DNA of 64,000 nt, taken from Cokeromyces recurvatus (Eukaryota; Mucoromycota; Mucoromycetes; Mucorales; Mucoraceae). A program made the translations under genes and the position numbers. Below, piece after piece: positions 1 to 12,143 of the stretch. The number at the start of each line of letters is the position of its first letter. Position 1 is the first letter of the stretch. The notes beneath the pieces were generated by a model. It did not search any database. It worked only from the letters and a program-made list of their open reading frames with translations, and was not told the origin of the DNA. The stretch is from positions 283,501 through 347,500 of the forward strand of contig NW_026251408.1 of the NCBI RefSeq assembly GCF_025118155.1. The letters run 5' to 3'.

Positions 1-67
1 TATAAGAAAAAAGAAGCACGTGATCTATTATATTTATACATAAAAAAAAATCTCTATAAAAATTCAG

Positions 68-109
<42 letters not shown>

Positions 110-1424
110 GAGAGAGTGAGTGAGTGAGTGAGTGAGTGAGTGAGAAGATACATATCCCACCCTCATTTATCTCTATAAGCATATAAGAAAAAGAAAACAA
201 ACAACTTATTCTTTTATTTAGAATGGCTTAAATTATGTTATTGTGTCTATTAAATCGTGTGTCCTACAGAATAAAAAAGAAAAAATATATTCATATCTAA
301 ATTAGATTCTAACCTCAATAAATAATGACAACCATATATAGTACACGAGTATGTATATAGTAATAAATAGAATAAAAAACGTGGCATTTAAATTATACTT
401 AAAATACAATCCTAATCAATGGTTTGAATTTATGCTTTATTTTGTAATTCGATATTAGTTCTCTATTAGCATAGAGTCTGTTAAATGATTTGATCTATTG
501 AAGCCTAAATGTTGATTTAATGATTTAATGATTTTTTTTTCTTTTTTTCTTTTTTTAAGAAAAAAAGGCATTAATAAGCTTTTTATTTTTTTCACGATGA
601 AATAATACTTAAAAGGCATATCTAGTCAATTGTACGAGTTTAAAAGTCAAATAAAATCGAAATCTTAATTTATTCATTACATAATATCTTAATATGAAGT
701 TATTAAAGTAAATTATTTACCAATAAAAGAGGGGAGGGGGAAAGAAAAGGGCTATATACTTACTCTCTTCAAAGCATGGAAAAAGGTATACTGACCTATA
801 CATAATATTGAATGTGGATATAATAAGAAAAATAGAGTAAAAAACTGTGTCTTCTATTTTTATATAATGTTCATTAAAATTGATCTATGCGCATAAAATA
901 GACAGACTATTTATATACAAAAAAATATGTAAATTGAGTCTTGTTATGTTAATAACTAAAAAAAAGCGATATTATTTATCTAGAAGGAACTGTGGCACAT
1001 AAAAAGGTTAAAACATAGCGCAAATTCCCAGATTGATAACAAGTGCCTTCTTTTCCTATTTAAATAATAATAAATAAATAAAAAAATAAGAATAATAACA
1101 AAAATAAAAAAAAACTCAAATTTCGTTTTTTTTTTTTTTTTATACATATATAAACAATATACATATTTGCGTGAATCATTTACTTTATATTTGATCTCCT
1201 TATAAGTTTTTTATAAATATTTATATCAGCCCTCTATTTATAACCTGTCTCCTTTCTATATTTAAAAAGGGTATTATTATAAAACAAGCAAGAAATCTTA
1301 TTTAGTTATTTTTTTAGGCTATATTTATATACCTCGACATTTCTAAATATAAATACATATCATTACATTATAATAACCACTTTTTTTTTTGTTCTGTCTC
1401 CATTTCATTCTTATTATTTTGAAT
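1..1424. other. Gene-free 5' flank
   Basis: AT-rich non-coding sequence upstream of the zinc-finger gene. It holds a poly-A run joined to a (TGAG)n microsatellite near its left end and several shorter A/T runs. I see no coding exon, RNA gene or clear promoter motif in it. Confidence 0.5.
72..144. repeat. Poly-A tract plus (TGAG)n microsatellite
   Basis: About 32 consecutive A residues run into a short GA-rich stretch and then about eight copies of the tetranucleotide TGAG. This is a simple low-complexity repeat. Confidence 0.9.
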
Positions 1425-2289
1425 ATGGATATTCGAGACTTATTAAATACGCCAATAAGTAACGAAAAAGCATTTCATTGTAAGTGGTCTGGATGTATTA
1501 AATCATTTTCTCGTCGTTCAGATCTTTCAAGACATACAAGAATTCATACAGGAGAAAGACCTTATCATTGTAAATGGCCAACATGTGAAAAACAATTTAT
1601 TCAAAGGTCAGCTCTAACCGTTCATTATCGGACTCATACTGGAGAGCGACCTCATTTATGTGAATATGAATCATGTGGAAAATCATTTAGCGATGTATAT
1701 AGTTTGATATATATATATAACATTTCAATATTTTGTATATATATGAAAGTCTTCTTTATATAGTCATCTTCATTAGCAAGACACAGAAGAACGCATACAG
1801 GCAAAAGACCTTATATATGTTTATTTGCTGATTGTGGAAAATCATTTACTCGTAAAACAACTTTATCAAGACATCAACACTGTCATGATCCAAAATGGAA
1901 AACTTACAAGTAAAATACATACATTACATAAATCAAAAAAAAGCAACAACTTATAATTGAATATTCTTTATAGTATTAGCTTGGAACAGAAAAAGAGAGG
2001 CGATTTGATAAGAGATGATAACTTTGTGATTACAACTTCTACTGCAATAGAACATATGTCACCAATTATTACTAATTCACCTACAAGTAGTTATGAATCA
2101 GATTTAGAGTCACCCCTAACTTCGCCTTCTGTAAGTTTTCTACAAAAAAACTATCATCATGAAGATAAAAATGCCGATTATTTGATTTATAAATCATTTC
2201 CTAATAATGTGATATACTTGCCTACAGCTATTAGATCAGCTTTTTATCGTATGTCAGATCATAACTCGTCATTTATACATCAGGCATAA
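1425..2289 (+). CDS. C2H2 zinc-finger protein, probable transcription factor
   Basis: Predicted exons are 1425-1694, 1764-1909 and 1974-2289, giving 243 residues. Four tandem C2H2 fingers fill residues about 16-137. Fingers 1 and 2 read [10 protein letters not shown] and [10 protein letters not shown], each followed by an H-x3-H pair, and TGERP/TGKRP linkers join them. Finger 3 is split by intron 1, and the splice restores its helix ([13 protein letters not shown]). This close spacing with C-x4-C knuckles resembles GLI/ZIC-type DNA-binding proteins, so sequence-specific DNA binding is likely; the target is unknown. The C-terminal 100 residues are Ser/Thr-rich and acidic, without a recognised domain. 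The ATG at 1425 was chosen; an upstream in-frame TTG is not a plausible start. No neighbour suggests a pathway, and it lacks the Zn2Cys6 cluster of the nitrate regulators NirA/NIT4. Confidence 0.8.
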
Positions 2290-3176
2290 AATAGTAATGT
2301 CAAAAGAAGGAATATTATCGCTAGATGCATGTAACTTTATATATATTATTTTATTTTTTTTTTTATTTTTTTTTTTATTTTTTTATTTTTTTATTTTTTT
2401 ATTTTTTTATTTTTTTATTTTTTTATTTTTTTATTTTTTTTTGGAATTGTCATTTGATGGTTTATATTCCTTCATACTCCTTCTCGTCGTCCCCCCTTTT
2501 TTTGACATACATTTTCCTATGAAAACTAATTTTGTTATATATTTTTATAACTTATTTTCTATGTAATCTTTTTTATGCCTAAACTTCATATATTTAAATT
2601 TATGTGAAAATACATGATTATATGAATTTTATAGAATAAATAAATATTGTTGATTATTATTTTAATATATTTTGATGATAGACAGAGCTTCTTCTTAACT
2701 AATTGTAACTATCCAAAAAAAAAAAAAAAAAATGGATAATTATTTTGATTTACAAATAACTCACATGAGTTTATTATTCTCAGAGTCAGGAGGAAAACGC
2801 TGAGAAGAATATATAAAAGTGAAAGAGATGTAAAGGAGGTAACATTAATTAAAAAAAAAAAAAAAAAAAAAAAAAGTAAAAGAATAGAATTAATTAAATT
2901 ATATCAAGTTAAAATTCAAGACTTGTATAAATAAAGATACATACCAACATAACTTTATAATACTCATCCTTTTATTAAGGGGATGCTGGTTTTTTTTTTC
3001 TTCGTATATGTAATTTATTCCAACATCTTGTCTCATATATAGTAATGCATTAGGGCCATAATATTATTATAAACCCAAGCTTATAGGTAGTTATCTTTCA
3101 TTTAATCAACCAATATTGTATTGCTCAAAAGATTTTAGGGAATATGAACCCTTTCTTTGCTTAATATTGTAATTCC

Positions 3177-3207
<31 letters not shown>

Positions 3208-3326
3208 GATAAGATGAATGCTATTTTTTTTCTTTATTATTGTAATAAGAAATACATATTGATGTATATACACGATGTGTAAAAAAAAAAAAAGAAAAAA
3301 AAAGAAAGAAATTATATAAAGTATAA
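2290..3326. other. Convergent intergenic region
   Basis: Low-complexity AT-rich DNA between the 3' ends of the zinc-finger and nitrite reductase genes. It contains a T-tract minisatellite and several poly-A runs of about 15-25 bases. I see no coding exon. Confidence 0.5.
2347..2443. repeat. T-tract minisatellite, unit TTTTTTTA
   Basis: About eleven imperfect copies of an eight-base unit of seven T and one A, just downstream of the zinc-finger stop codon. Open frames across it encode only Phe/Leu/Tyr runs and are artefacts. Confidence 0.9.
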
Positions 3327-6300
3327 CTACCAATTATTTACATCTTTATCACCAACAGCAACAGGAATAGCTTGATCAGAAGAATCCTTTTTCATTGTCA
3401 TTGACTTCTTAATAATGAATCTCTCAGAACTAAGGGCTTCGTTAAGGATTTCAACTGAAGGCAATAATAAATAAACTTGATTGTTTTCAACTTTAACGTT
3501 AAAAGCATTAATTGAGTAGTTTTCACTTCCACTAGAGAGACAAGCACCGGTTTGTAAGTCAAAGTTCTTTTTGTGAATAGGACAGGATACATAAACTGAG
3601 GTGTGATCTTCCTTCTTGATCTCACCAAGGATACCATCAGACAACACAAGATCACGCTTGATAGGACACATGTTTTGAACAGCGTAATAATGATCGTTCA
3701 AGGTATGGAAGACAGCGATTTGGACATTGCCTACTTTTACAACACGACCTTCATCACGTGGGAAGAGGTCAGAGGATCCGACATGCATCCAGTTGAGAGA
3801 GGCGGACTTGTTCTGAATTTCAGCCTCTAATGAAGGTAAAGATTCGAGTTCCTTTGGCCAGTTAGCAGGACGAAGTTGGCCACGTTCCTCAATCATTTCA
3901 ATCATCGTTTCCTTTTCACTCTCGGCGTTTACATACTCTTTAAAGCGTTGTCTTAATTCGGGAGTCTTGACAATACGAGCCCATTCATCTTCATAGGTGC
4001 CAATCAAATAACTCATGTGCTTATCTAATTCTTCACAGATACCAAGATGGTCATCAACAACTACTTTACGAAGATAATCAACACCACCAGGAAGTTTTTC
4101 GAGCCAACGAGCGGTACGTTGTAATCTGTCAGCTGTCATAATATAATAGATCAAGAAACGATCCACGTATTTCGTGGCATCTTCTTCAGATACGTTAGAA
4201 ACCAAAAGATCTGCATGTCGAGGCTTACTACCACCATTACCACATACGTACACGTTGTAACCTTGTTCAGTAGCAATGAGACCAAAATCTTTACCTTGAG
4301 CTTCAGCACATTCACGAATACAACCAGAGACAGCACCCTTTAATTTATGTGGTGAACGGATACCCTTATATCGGTTTTCAAGACGAATTGCGAATCCGAC
4401 TGAATCTTGTTGACCATAACGACACCATGTAGAACCAACACAAGACTTGACAGTACGCAAAGATTTACCATAAGCATGACCACTAATATATATGTATATA
4501 AAGAAGAAGAAGAAAAAAAATTATATAAATATTTGGATTTTTTTTTTTTTAAAAAAAAAACAAAAACAAAAATTACCTTTCAAAACCAGCATTCACTAAT
4601 TTCTCCCAAATATCAGGAAGATCTTCTTTACGAGCACCAAAGATATCAATACGTTGACCACCTGTGATTTTAGTATACAAATTGTATTCCTTGGCAACAT
4701 CAGCAATGACACCCAACTTTTCAGGGGTAATCTCTCCACCAGCGATACGAGGAACAACACTATAGAGACCACCTCTTTGGATATTAGCTAAATAACGATC
4801 ATTTGTCTCTTGAAGCGCACCACGACCCGCATCCAACACGTTTTCATTATAAAGTGAGGCCAAGATGGAGGCGACAGTAGGCTTACAGATTTCACAACCC
4901 ATGGTTTCTTTATCGATTGCGCAATGCTCAACGATGTCAGAGTAGGAACGAAGGCCCTTAATCTTGGCAATGGTATAAAGCTCAGCACGTGAATATGCAA
5001 AGTCACGACAGACATAGTTCGTCACCGTCTTACCAAGGGCCTTCATTTCAGCCTCAAAGATTTCTGTAACAGACGGGACACAACCACCACAACCAGTACC
5101 GGCCTTGGTATAGGCCTTTACTTGATCCACAGTGGTTAAACCTTGTTCACGGATGGCCTTTCGAATTTCACCCTTGGAGATATTGTAACAGGAACAGATT
5201 TGAGTTTCATCTGGAAGAGCTTCAGCGCCCTCAGCTTCACCACTTTGAATACCCAAGATAAATTGAGAGGGTTCACATTCAATCTCTTTACCGCTACGAG
5301 CATAGGCTAACAACTTGATATAGTCATTCGTATCACCGACCATGATACCACCAAGAAGCTTCTTACCGTCCTTGGTGAAGATGTATTTCTTGTAGACGCT
5401 CTTGAAGGGATCACGATAGGTGAGAGGCTGAGTCTCAAGGGAGGGATCAGGGAAAACGGTACCAAAGCTAGCGACATAGACACCCATCAATTTGAGCTTA
5501 GTTGACATATCGTTACCCTTGAATTCAGCAGGTCCCTTTTGAGTCAAGTTCTTGGCCAAGACATCTGCCATATCGTTACAGGGGGCCACTAAACCATAAC
5601 ACATATTATTGAAGGAGGCACATTCACCAATGGCATAGACGTCAGGAGCAGAGGTGGACATATCAGCCATGACCTTGATGCCTCCACGGTCCCCTCTTTG
5701 AAGGGCGCCATAGGAAGCGGCACAGAGTTGATCACGAGGTCTGATACCAATAGAATAGATCAACATATCAGTCGGGACAACCCCCTTATCCTCATCACCT
5801 TGAACTGTGAGACCAGTGAGACGAGTACGCTTTGTAACAGGGTCTTCTTGACCATGTACCTCCTTGGGAGATTTACCGAGATACGTTTCAATACCCAACT
5901 TTTTAATTTCATTTTCCAAAAGATCAGATGCATCTTGATCAAGTTGTCTAAACATCAAACGAGGGGAAAGTTCATAGATGGAGACTTTAAGATCAAGATC
6001 CAAAACAGCCTTAGCAGCTTCAAGACCGAGCAAACCACCACCAACGACACTAGCGGTCTTCACATCATGACGAGAGGCCCAATCAATGATATTCTCAAGG
6101 TCTTCAATAGTACGATAGCAAAAGACACCATCCATATCAGTAGGTGCATTAGGTGGAACTGCAGCAGAGGAGCCAGTAGCAATGACACAGACATCATAGG
6201 GAACCCAAGATGCATGCTTAGCTCTAATCATCTTTGTCTTTGTATCAATTTCTTCTACAAGATCACCTACATGAACTTCAATTTGATTTTCATCATACCA

Positions 6301-6621
6301 TGATCTAGGTTTCATCAATTGCTTTTCAGGATCTCGATGTGTAAAGTACTGAGTAAGACCAACACGATTGTATGCCACTATTATATGATATTTAGTACTC
6401 TTTTTTTATTCTTTCTTTCTTTCTTAAATAAACAACTCTTTATATTTATTATTATTACATTCAGGTTCATCACCAAAAACTTTAATACAATATTTCTTTT
6501 CAGTGTCATAAGCAATCATCTTTTCCATGAATGCTACAGCGGCCATACCCAAACCTACAACAACAATGGTTTTTTGGGAAGTGTTGGTAGGTAAATCATT
6601 AGCATTGACGTTTGGTGGCAT
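3327..6621 (-). CDS. Assimilatory nitrite reductase [NAD(P)H]
   Basis: Exons 6621-6459, 6377-4577 and 4482-3327 give 1,039 residues, the usual fungal length. The enzyme reduces nitrite to ammonium in the cytosol with FAD, an iron-sulfur cluster and siroheme. Visible domains in order are: an N-terminal FAD/NAD module (VVVGLGMAAVAF near residue 18; a second dinucleotide fold VVGGGLLGLEAAKAV); a BFD-type [2Fe-2S] domain (CSCYNIS followed by CGGC); and the siroheme/[4Fe-4S] half with SCVGSTWC and CIREC cysteine pairs. A C-terminal Rieske-like domain carries CPIK and then CPIH. Both introns are confirmed by family motifs across the joins (GDEPELAYNRVG and FESGHAYGKSLRTVK). The Rieske motif is odd: Ile929 replaces the expected first His ligand. 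It lies 541 bp downstream of nitrate reductase on the same strand, forming a two-step pathway pair. Confidence 0.95.
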
Positions 6622-7162
6622 ATTTGAGAAGTTGGATTTTTTTTTTATTTTGTTGCTATTATTTAATGTAAGAACTTATTTAGCAAACGAAAGTAATAGA
6701 AAAAAAAAATAAAAAGAGGAAAAAAAAATAGATAAAGAGTATATAAAAATTTTATTTATATAGATGTATTTCTTTTTATATACATAGTACTATCACACAA
6801 TTTTTGGATAGCGGTCTTTTAAATGACCCTTTTTTTTGTATATTTATATTAAATGAGATTTATTTATCACCTTTTGATTGTTAGATAAACTACTAAACAA
6901 CATATGATTCTATACTTATCTATATGTAACACAAACGCAAACATGTTTACATATTAGCTTATAAAAAATATAAACATATACATGTATACATGATAGACAA
7001 TAAGCATCTGGAACACGGGAAAACAATGATACAAAAGAAACAGTATTTGTTTCATATTTGTTTGTTAAAAAAAAAAAAAGGAATCTCGAATTGCAAATTT
7101 CTAATTTAATATAACAAACAAATAAATGAAAGATTTTTATTGGTTCAACAAATATTATATGA
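6622..7162. promoter_or_regulatory. Spacer and probable promoter of nitrite reductase
   Basis: This 541-bp AT-rich spacer lies between the nitrate reductase stop and the nitrite reductase start, both on the minus strand. GATAA-type words occur on both strands (around 6729, 6861, 6884 and 6917) and could bind an AreA/NIT2-type GATA factor. The base composition makes several expected by chance. No coding exon is visible. Confidence 0.3.
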
Positions 7163-10100
7163 TTAAAATTCGAAAACATTCTTTTTGACATATTCTTCGC
7201 CTAAGGCTTCCTTCAATAAAGGTTTACAATATTTATCCATCATAGGTTCTGGACCACATAATAAAGTAATTCTTGAGTTAGTTGATGATTGAGTTCTATT
7301 GAATGGGAATAAATGATCCTTTAATTCTTGCATACAGAAATAACCATGACCTCCTTCCCATTTAACCCCTTTAGGTGTTTCATCGAGTATAAATCTATCA
7401 AAAAAAAAAGAAAAGTTTAAAACCTTAACTTTTTTTTTTCTTTTTTGTTCAATCTCTTACCTAACACGGAAACACTCGGAGCCATATTTTTCCTGTAATT
7501 CATTTAATTCCTTATAGAAGATGATATCATTCAATGAACGAGCACAATAGATAAGTGAGATGCGTGGCTTATTGACATTGTCCTTTTCCAAGGCTTGAAT
7601 TATTTGCCACATAGGGGTAATACCGGTACCACCAGCAATCATACTGATTTCATCAACGTGACGTCTCTGGCCTTTAAGAGAGATTTGACAGTTACCAAAG
7701 TACTCAATCTCACCTAAGGGACCCTTAAAGTCAACGAATTCACCAATACGGATTTGATCAAGTGTAGTCGTAAGTTTACCACCAGGGATGTTGTTATAAG
7801 GATAATAAATCTTGACCATAAATTCGATGGTCTTTTGATTTACTTTACTAGGAGTATAAGCACGTATCACGATCTTTGGCTTTTCAGATTGATCATTGAT
7901 ATCTTCCTTCAACTTCATATAAACGTGTAAACCTACAGGTAATGAAAGTACCTCATCAACGCCTTCGGGAACAGCAAATGTAAATTTACGAATGGTAGTT
8001 GAGATTGCTTCTTTCTTTTGTAAGACGAGTTTCTTCCATACACGTGGGTCAAAGAAGGATTGTGCAGTAGTAGTAGTAGTATTATTATTATTAGTGCTTT
8101 GGGAAGAAGGAGTAATGACATTTGATTTTTGAGTCTGGGATGATGATACTTGTTTCTCTGGAGTGGTGGCAGCTTCTTGTTGGACCTCACCAATAAGATA
8201 TTTTTTAAGCATATTGATTGCCTTTTCAGAATGGATAGCAAAGAATTCATCAGTACAGTCAGTACCAGCTGCAAGTACAATACTTTGTGCACCACCAGGA
8301 TGTTCATTCAAGAAAGGAGTACAGTCATAGACGAGACCATTAAGAACAATCCAACAATCATCTTCAGTTGCATGCTTGGCTACCTCTTCAAGTGTATATG
8401 TTTTCAATTTTTTGCCATCATTCGATTTTTCTTTAGTAGCAGCGGCGGCGGTAGCAGCAGCAGAAGGAGTTTCTTCTTTCTTTTCTCCTTCCAACCAACC
8501 AGGAAGGTCAATATCCTTCAAGGTGACATCACCAGGAAGAGTAGTAGGATGTTGAAACAAAAGAGCCAATTCAGGTTCCTTTACTAAATGAACACGAACA
8601 CGATACCAAGCGTTATGAAGCATACCCATCAAGGACCAAGTAGGTTCCTTGGGCTGAGAATTATTCGCATCATTCCAACACTTGAGACAAATTTCCTTGA
8701 TACCCAAAAGGTCAGAAACAGGAATCTCAAGAGACCAAAAGACCCAAGTCCAGTTACGTGATTCCCAATAGGCAGATGTATTACGAGACATATCCAAACC
8801 AAAATGTTCAGTAGCATATCGATCAGCGGCTTCCTTCATCTCGTTATGAATCTTGGCCAATCTCCAAGTTTTACCATCATCCAAGGTAAGTTCACAACGA
8901 GTAATCTTACGGTTACTACCACCATAAGCATAACCACGAAGAGTGACGGTGGCATTCAGATCATTAAGAGGAATCTTTGAGCCATGATAAGGGGCAGCGA
9001 TCACACTATTGATATTCAAGTCATAGACAGAATAGTCAGGAATAGACCACCATTTTTCAGCTGTAGCTTGATCAGGAGTTAAGACGGTAGGAGGGAAAAC
9101 CTTATTATCAGCATCTTGATAAGGATTTTGAGAAACATGTGTAGTAGCTTCAATAGTGGAAAGCCATTTTACACTACGACCACCGATACAACCAGGCACG
9201 ACACAACGAACTGGATAACCATGATCATAAGGAATTGGTTGACCATTCATCTTATAAGCAATAAGAATATCATATTCTTCTGACATGGCGCGATTCACAG
9301 TAAGTGAAGTACCATAAGGACCCTAAATGAATATAAAATAATCATGTTTAGAAATAAAGATATATATATGTGTATATATATGTGTATATATATAAATATA
9401 TAAAAAAAAAGAAAAAAATCATTTACTTTAGCAGTAGCATCATTTCCTTCTAAACAAATATGAAGTGCTTCTGGCTTAAGACCACCAGCAAATTTGTTGA
9501 TTACATCTCTAAGGAATACACCTGTCCAATAAGCAGTGCTAACACCTGTAAAAAAAATAAATAAATAAAAGAAACGAGAAAAAAAAAGAAAAATTAATAT
9601 ACAAATATGTACAAAATATACAAATATGTACAAAATATACATGTATATACAAAATATACAAATATATACAAAATATACAAATATGTACAAAATATACATA
9701 TATATATATATCATAGTTTTTAACTATATGTACCTCCTGCGCCCCAAGAGAAACCAATAGATTGTCTAATAATATTTTGCTCTTTACGTCTATTACCAGC
9801 ACAACAAATAGTAACAGGTAAGGTATGAGAAGGCATTTCAAGCAAATCTTTCATTGTAATAGTGATAGGGTTGTTGACCAAACCACCAATTGAAATTGTA
9901 TGAGTCTCAAAATCATTTTTAGGGACAGGACCATGATTTCTGACAACATGAAGTTCATTGGGTGTAATGAATCCATGTTCCAACAATAGCTTTACAGGAG
10001 ATTCTAATATTGATAGAATTAAAATTTTGTAGATACTTTGACATAAATAAACATATTACCAGCATTCAAAGGGTGTTTTCCTGTCAATCGAGTTAAGTTA

Positions 10101-10228
10101 GGATCTCTTGAAACATGAGCATCAGGGGTTCCAATATCTTTTGTATCAATAGGACCTGTTGGTGCTGCAAAGTCAAACGAACGACTTTGTCCGTCTTGAC
10201 AAGTCAATTCAATGTTAGGTGGTGCCAT
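7163..10228 (-). CDS. Assimilatory nitrate reductase [NAD(P)H]
   Basis: Exons 10228-10060, 10003-9734, 9545-9427, 9322-7461 and 7394-7163 give 883 residues, normal for eukaryotic nitrate reductase. It reduces nitrate to nitrite in the cytosol. Domain order: a molybdenum-cofactor domain with the conserved cysteine in CCAGNRRKEQN and the WGAGGVSTAYW segment (restored by splicing), plus a Moco dimerisation domain (GYAYGGSNRKITR); cytochrome b5 near residues 495-565 with heme ligands in EHPGGA and AIHS; an FAD domain with RAYTPS; and an NAD(P)H domain with IAGGTGITPM and CGPEPMM, ending in FEF. A low-complexity Ser/Thr/Asn hinge separates cytochrome b5 from the FAD domain. Intron 2 carries a 19-bp minisatellite. 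The next gene on the strand is nitrite reductase; no nitrate transporter is visible. Confidence 0.96.
9599..9693. repeat. 19-bp minisatellite, five copies
   Basis: Five consecutive 19-bp units with consensus ATACAAATATGTACAAAAT. Units 1, 2 and 5 are identical; units 3 and 4 differ at a few positions. It lies entirely inside intron 2 of nitrate reductase. Confidence 0.92.
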
Positions 10229-11001
10229 AATTTAATGTAAGGATAAAAGTTAAGAGAAGAAAAAAAAAAAAAAGGATAAATAAAATGGGAACTTTTTGTA
10301 TACCAGAGGAAATGAAGAAATCGTCTGATATTGATAACGTTGTTTATTTTCGATAATTAATTTTTTTTTAAAAGAAACATTTTATCCAAAAAGGGAGAAA
10401 TATTATGTGCATCTTTTTGATTTCTGATTAAAAAGATTTGTAAAACACAAAATTTATAAAGACTCTTTTTTTTTTTCTTTTCTTTATTATTGTATCCCAA
10501 ATTTTACATAAAAATTAAGTTATACATATCATTAAGGCTTATAATATTTTATCTTTTTATTATTTACAGAAAAAAAATAATACAATTTTAAACGAAATAA
10601 AATAAAGCAAGATATCTATAAAAAAAAAAAAAAAAAAAAATCGAGAACTTATCAACTTTATCAGTGGAGATAGGATGATTAAAAGACTCCAGCCCTTTTT
10701 TTTTTTCGTTTTATTTGTTAACCCAATTAAGTAACAAATAAATGGGAAAAAAAAATAGAGTTTGTAATTCTGCAACACCTTTTTCTTCGTTTATACGTTT
10801 TTTTACTTTTGGTTCTTGCCAAAAAAAAAGCTTGCATTTAAATCAATATATTTTCTTTATTAGTATTTTTATTAGTATTTTACAAATGTATTTTGCAGTA
10901 ACAATTAATAAATAAATTAATTTATAGTCTTGTAATTTAAAAAAAAAAAAAAAAAAAAGTTTTTTTTTTGTTGATTTTTCAATGTTTTTCAGCGACAGCA
11001 T

Positions 11002-11050
<49 letters not shown>

Positions 11051-12143
11051 AAGAAAAAAAAATTTTGTTTCTACAAAACTTTAACGTTTACTATTGGATA
11101 TGTTGCAGCTAAATTTAGAAGAATAAAAGATGATAATGACACTGTTTAGTATTATATAATAACAATAGCACAAATGTTTGTATTATTAGAATAAACAATG
11201 GTTGTGGTAAGTTTATCTAAATTTAGTTCTTATTTTAAAATTAAATGTATTACTATAAAAGAAAGAAGGTTTTGCTATATTATTTTGATATATAAAAGAT
11301 TAGAACTGTATCGATTATCATGATTAGACCTTTTTTTTGTTGGTAGCTATTAAATAGATCAATTCTTTATAAAGTAGCTCGATTAAATATTTTATGTTCT
11401 AGCCCATATATTCAGTAGGATAAGGATTATTTAGTTGCTAGTGAATATTATCGAGTTGATTCTCTTAATTCTACGTTGAATTTATTTCACTATTAGTTAT
11501 CATACAACTAAATAAACAAATAGTTTACATAAATCTTTTATCAATAATAGCTTGAAAGCTATTAATACAAAATAAGGCCTCTTTTGTCTCATATTACAAT
11601 AGCTCGTCAGACTTTGTTCTCTTATGTATAAAAATAGATCTGCATAACTTGTTTAATTAATTGTTTGTTCTGCTGTTACAATAAAAAAAAAAAGAAACGC
11701 GGGTAGGAGAAGATATTTATTTATATCATCCTATGTCTGTCTTTTTATTTTTTTAGATCGATACAATAAAGTATACACAACAGCTTCATTCTTTTTTTTT
11801 GGATATTTGATCTTAAAGAAAACTACATCGTCATAATTTATATAAAGCTAAAAAAAAAAAAAAGCCATTTTAATGGCTCTCTCTTCTTTTTATTTTCCTG
11901 TTTATTAAAGGAGTACTTTATGGATGTATTAGATTAAAGCCATAAGTGTATTGTTACAAGCAATTGAATCTTTTATTATAATAATGAACTAAGAATAATG
12001 ATAAAAAAAAGTTAATTAAAGTTTAGCATATTTCCTAAAGTTGGGTACTAATAATAACAGTCAGCAATTTTTAAATTCTAAAACGACGTATCTGTTGTAA
12101 GAAAAAAAAAATCCTATAGATCTTTTCAATACGTACATTTAAA
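10229..12143. other. Intergenic region upstream of nitrate reductase and the WDR70 gene
   Basis: A 1.9-kb divergent spacer, very AT-rich, with poly-A tracts near 10620, 10940 and 11008-11060. The part next to nitrate reductase has clustered GATA words, annotated separately. I see no credible exon or RNA gene. Confidence 0.5.
10242..10386 (-). promoter_or_regulatory. GATA-word cluster upstream of nitrate reductase
   Basis: GATA occurs on the plus strand at 10242, 10275, 10327, 10333 and 10352, and on the minus strand at 10383-10386, all within 160 bp of the nitrate reductase ATG. In ascomycete fungi, AreA/NIT2 GATA factors bind clustered HGATAR sites to activate nitrate genes. Use here is inference, and AT richness raises the chance rate. 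Confidence 0.3.

Noticed and set aside
1425..2289. The zinc-finger gene as the nitrate-pathway regulator
   Set aside because: Nitrate regulators in fungi are Zn2Cys6 (NirA/NIT4) or GATA-type proteins; this is a four-finger C2H2 protein, and proximity alone is weak evidence.
2297..2566. Phe/Leu-rich open frames across the T-tract repeat
   Set aside because: They are translations of a simple TTTTTTTA repeat with no coding character.
5698..6303. A 201-codon plus-strand frame opposite nitrite reductase
   Set aside because: It lies fully antisense to a well-conserved exon and has no protein-like features; a shadow frame.
8150..8587. A 145-codon plus-strand frame opposite nitrate reductase
   Set aside because: Antisense to conserved nitrate reductase coding sequence; Ser/Phe runs come from the hinge repeat on the other strand.
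9295..9714. Hydrophobic Tyr/Ile/Phe-rich minus-strand frame around the nitrate reductase minisatellite
   Set aside because: It reads through intron 2 and the 19-bp repeat; the true exon here is 9545-9427.
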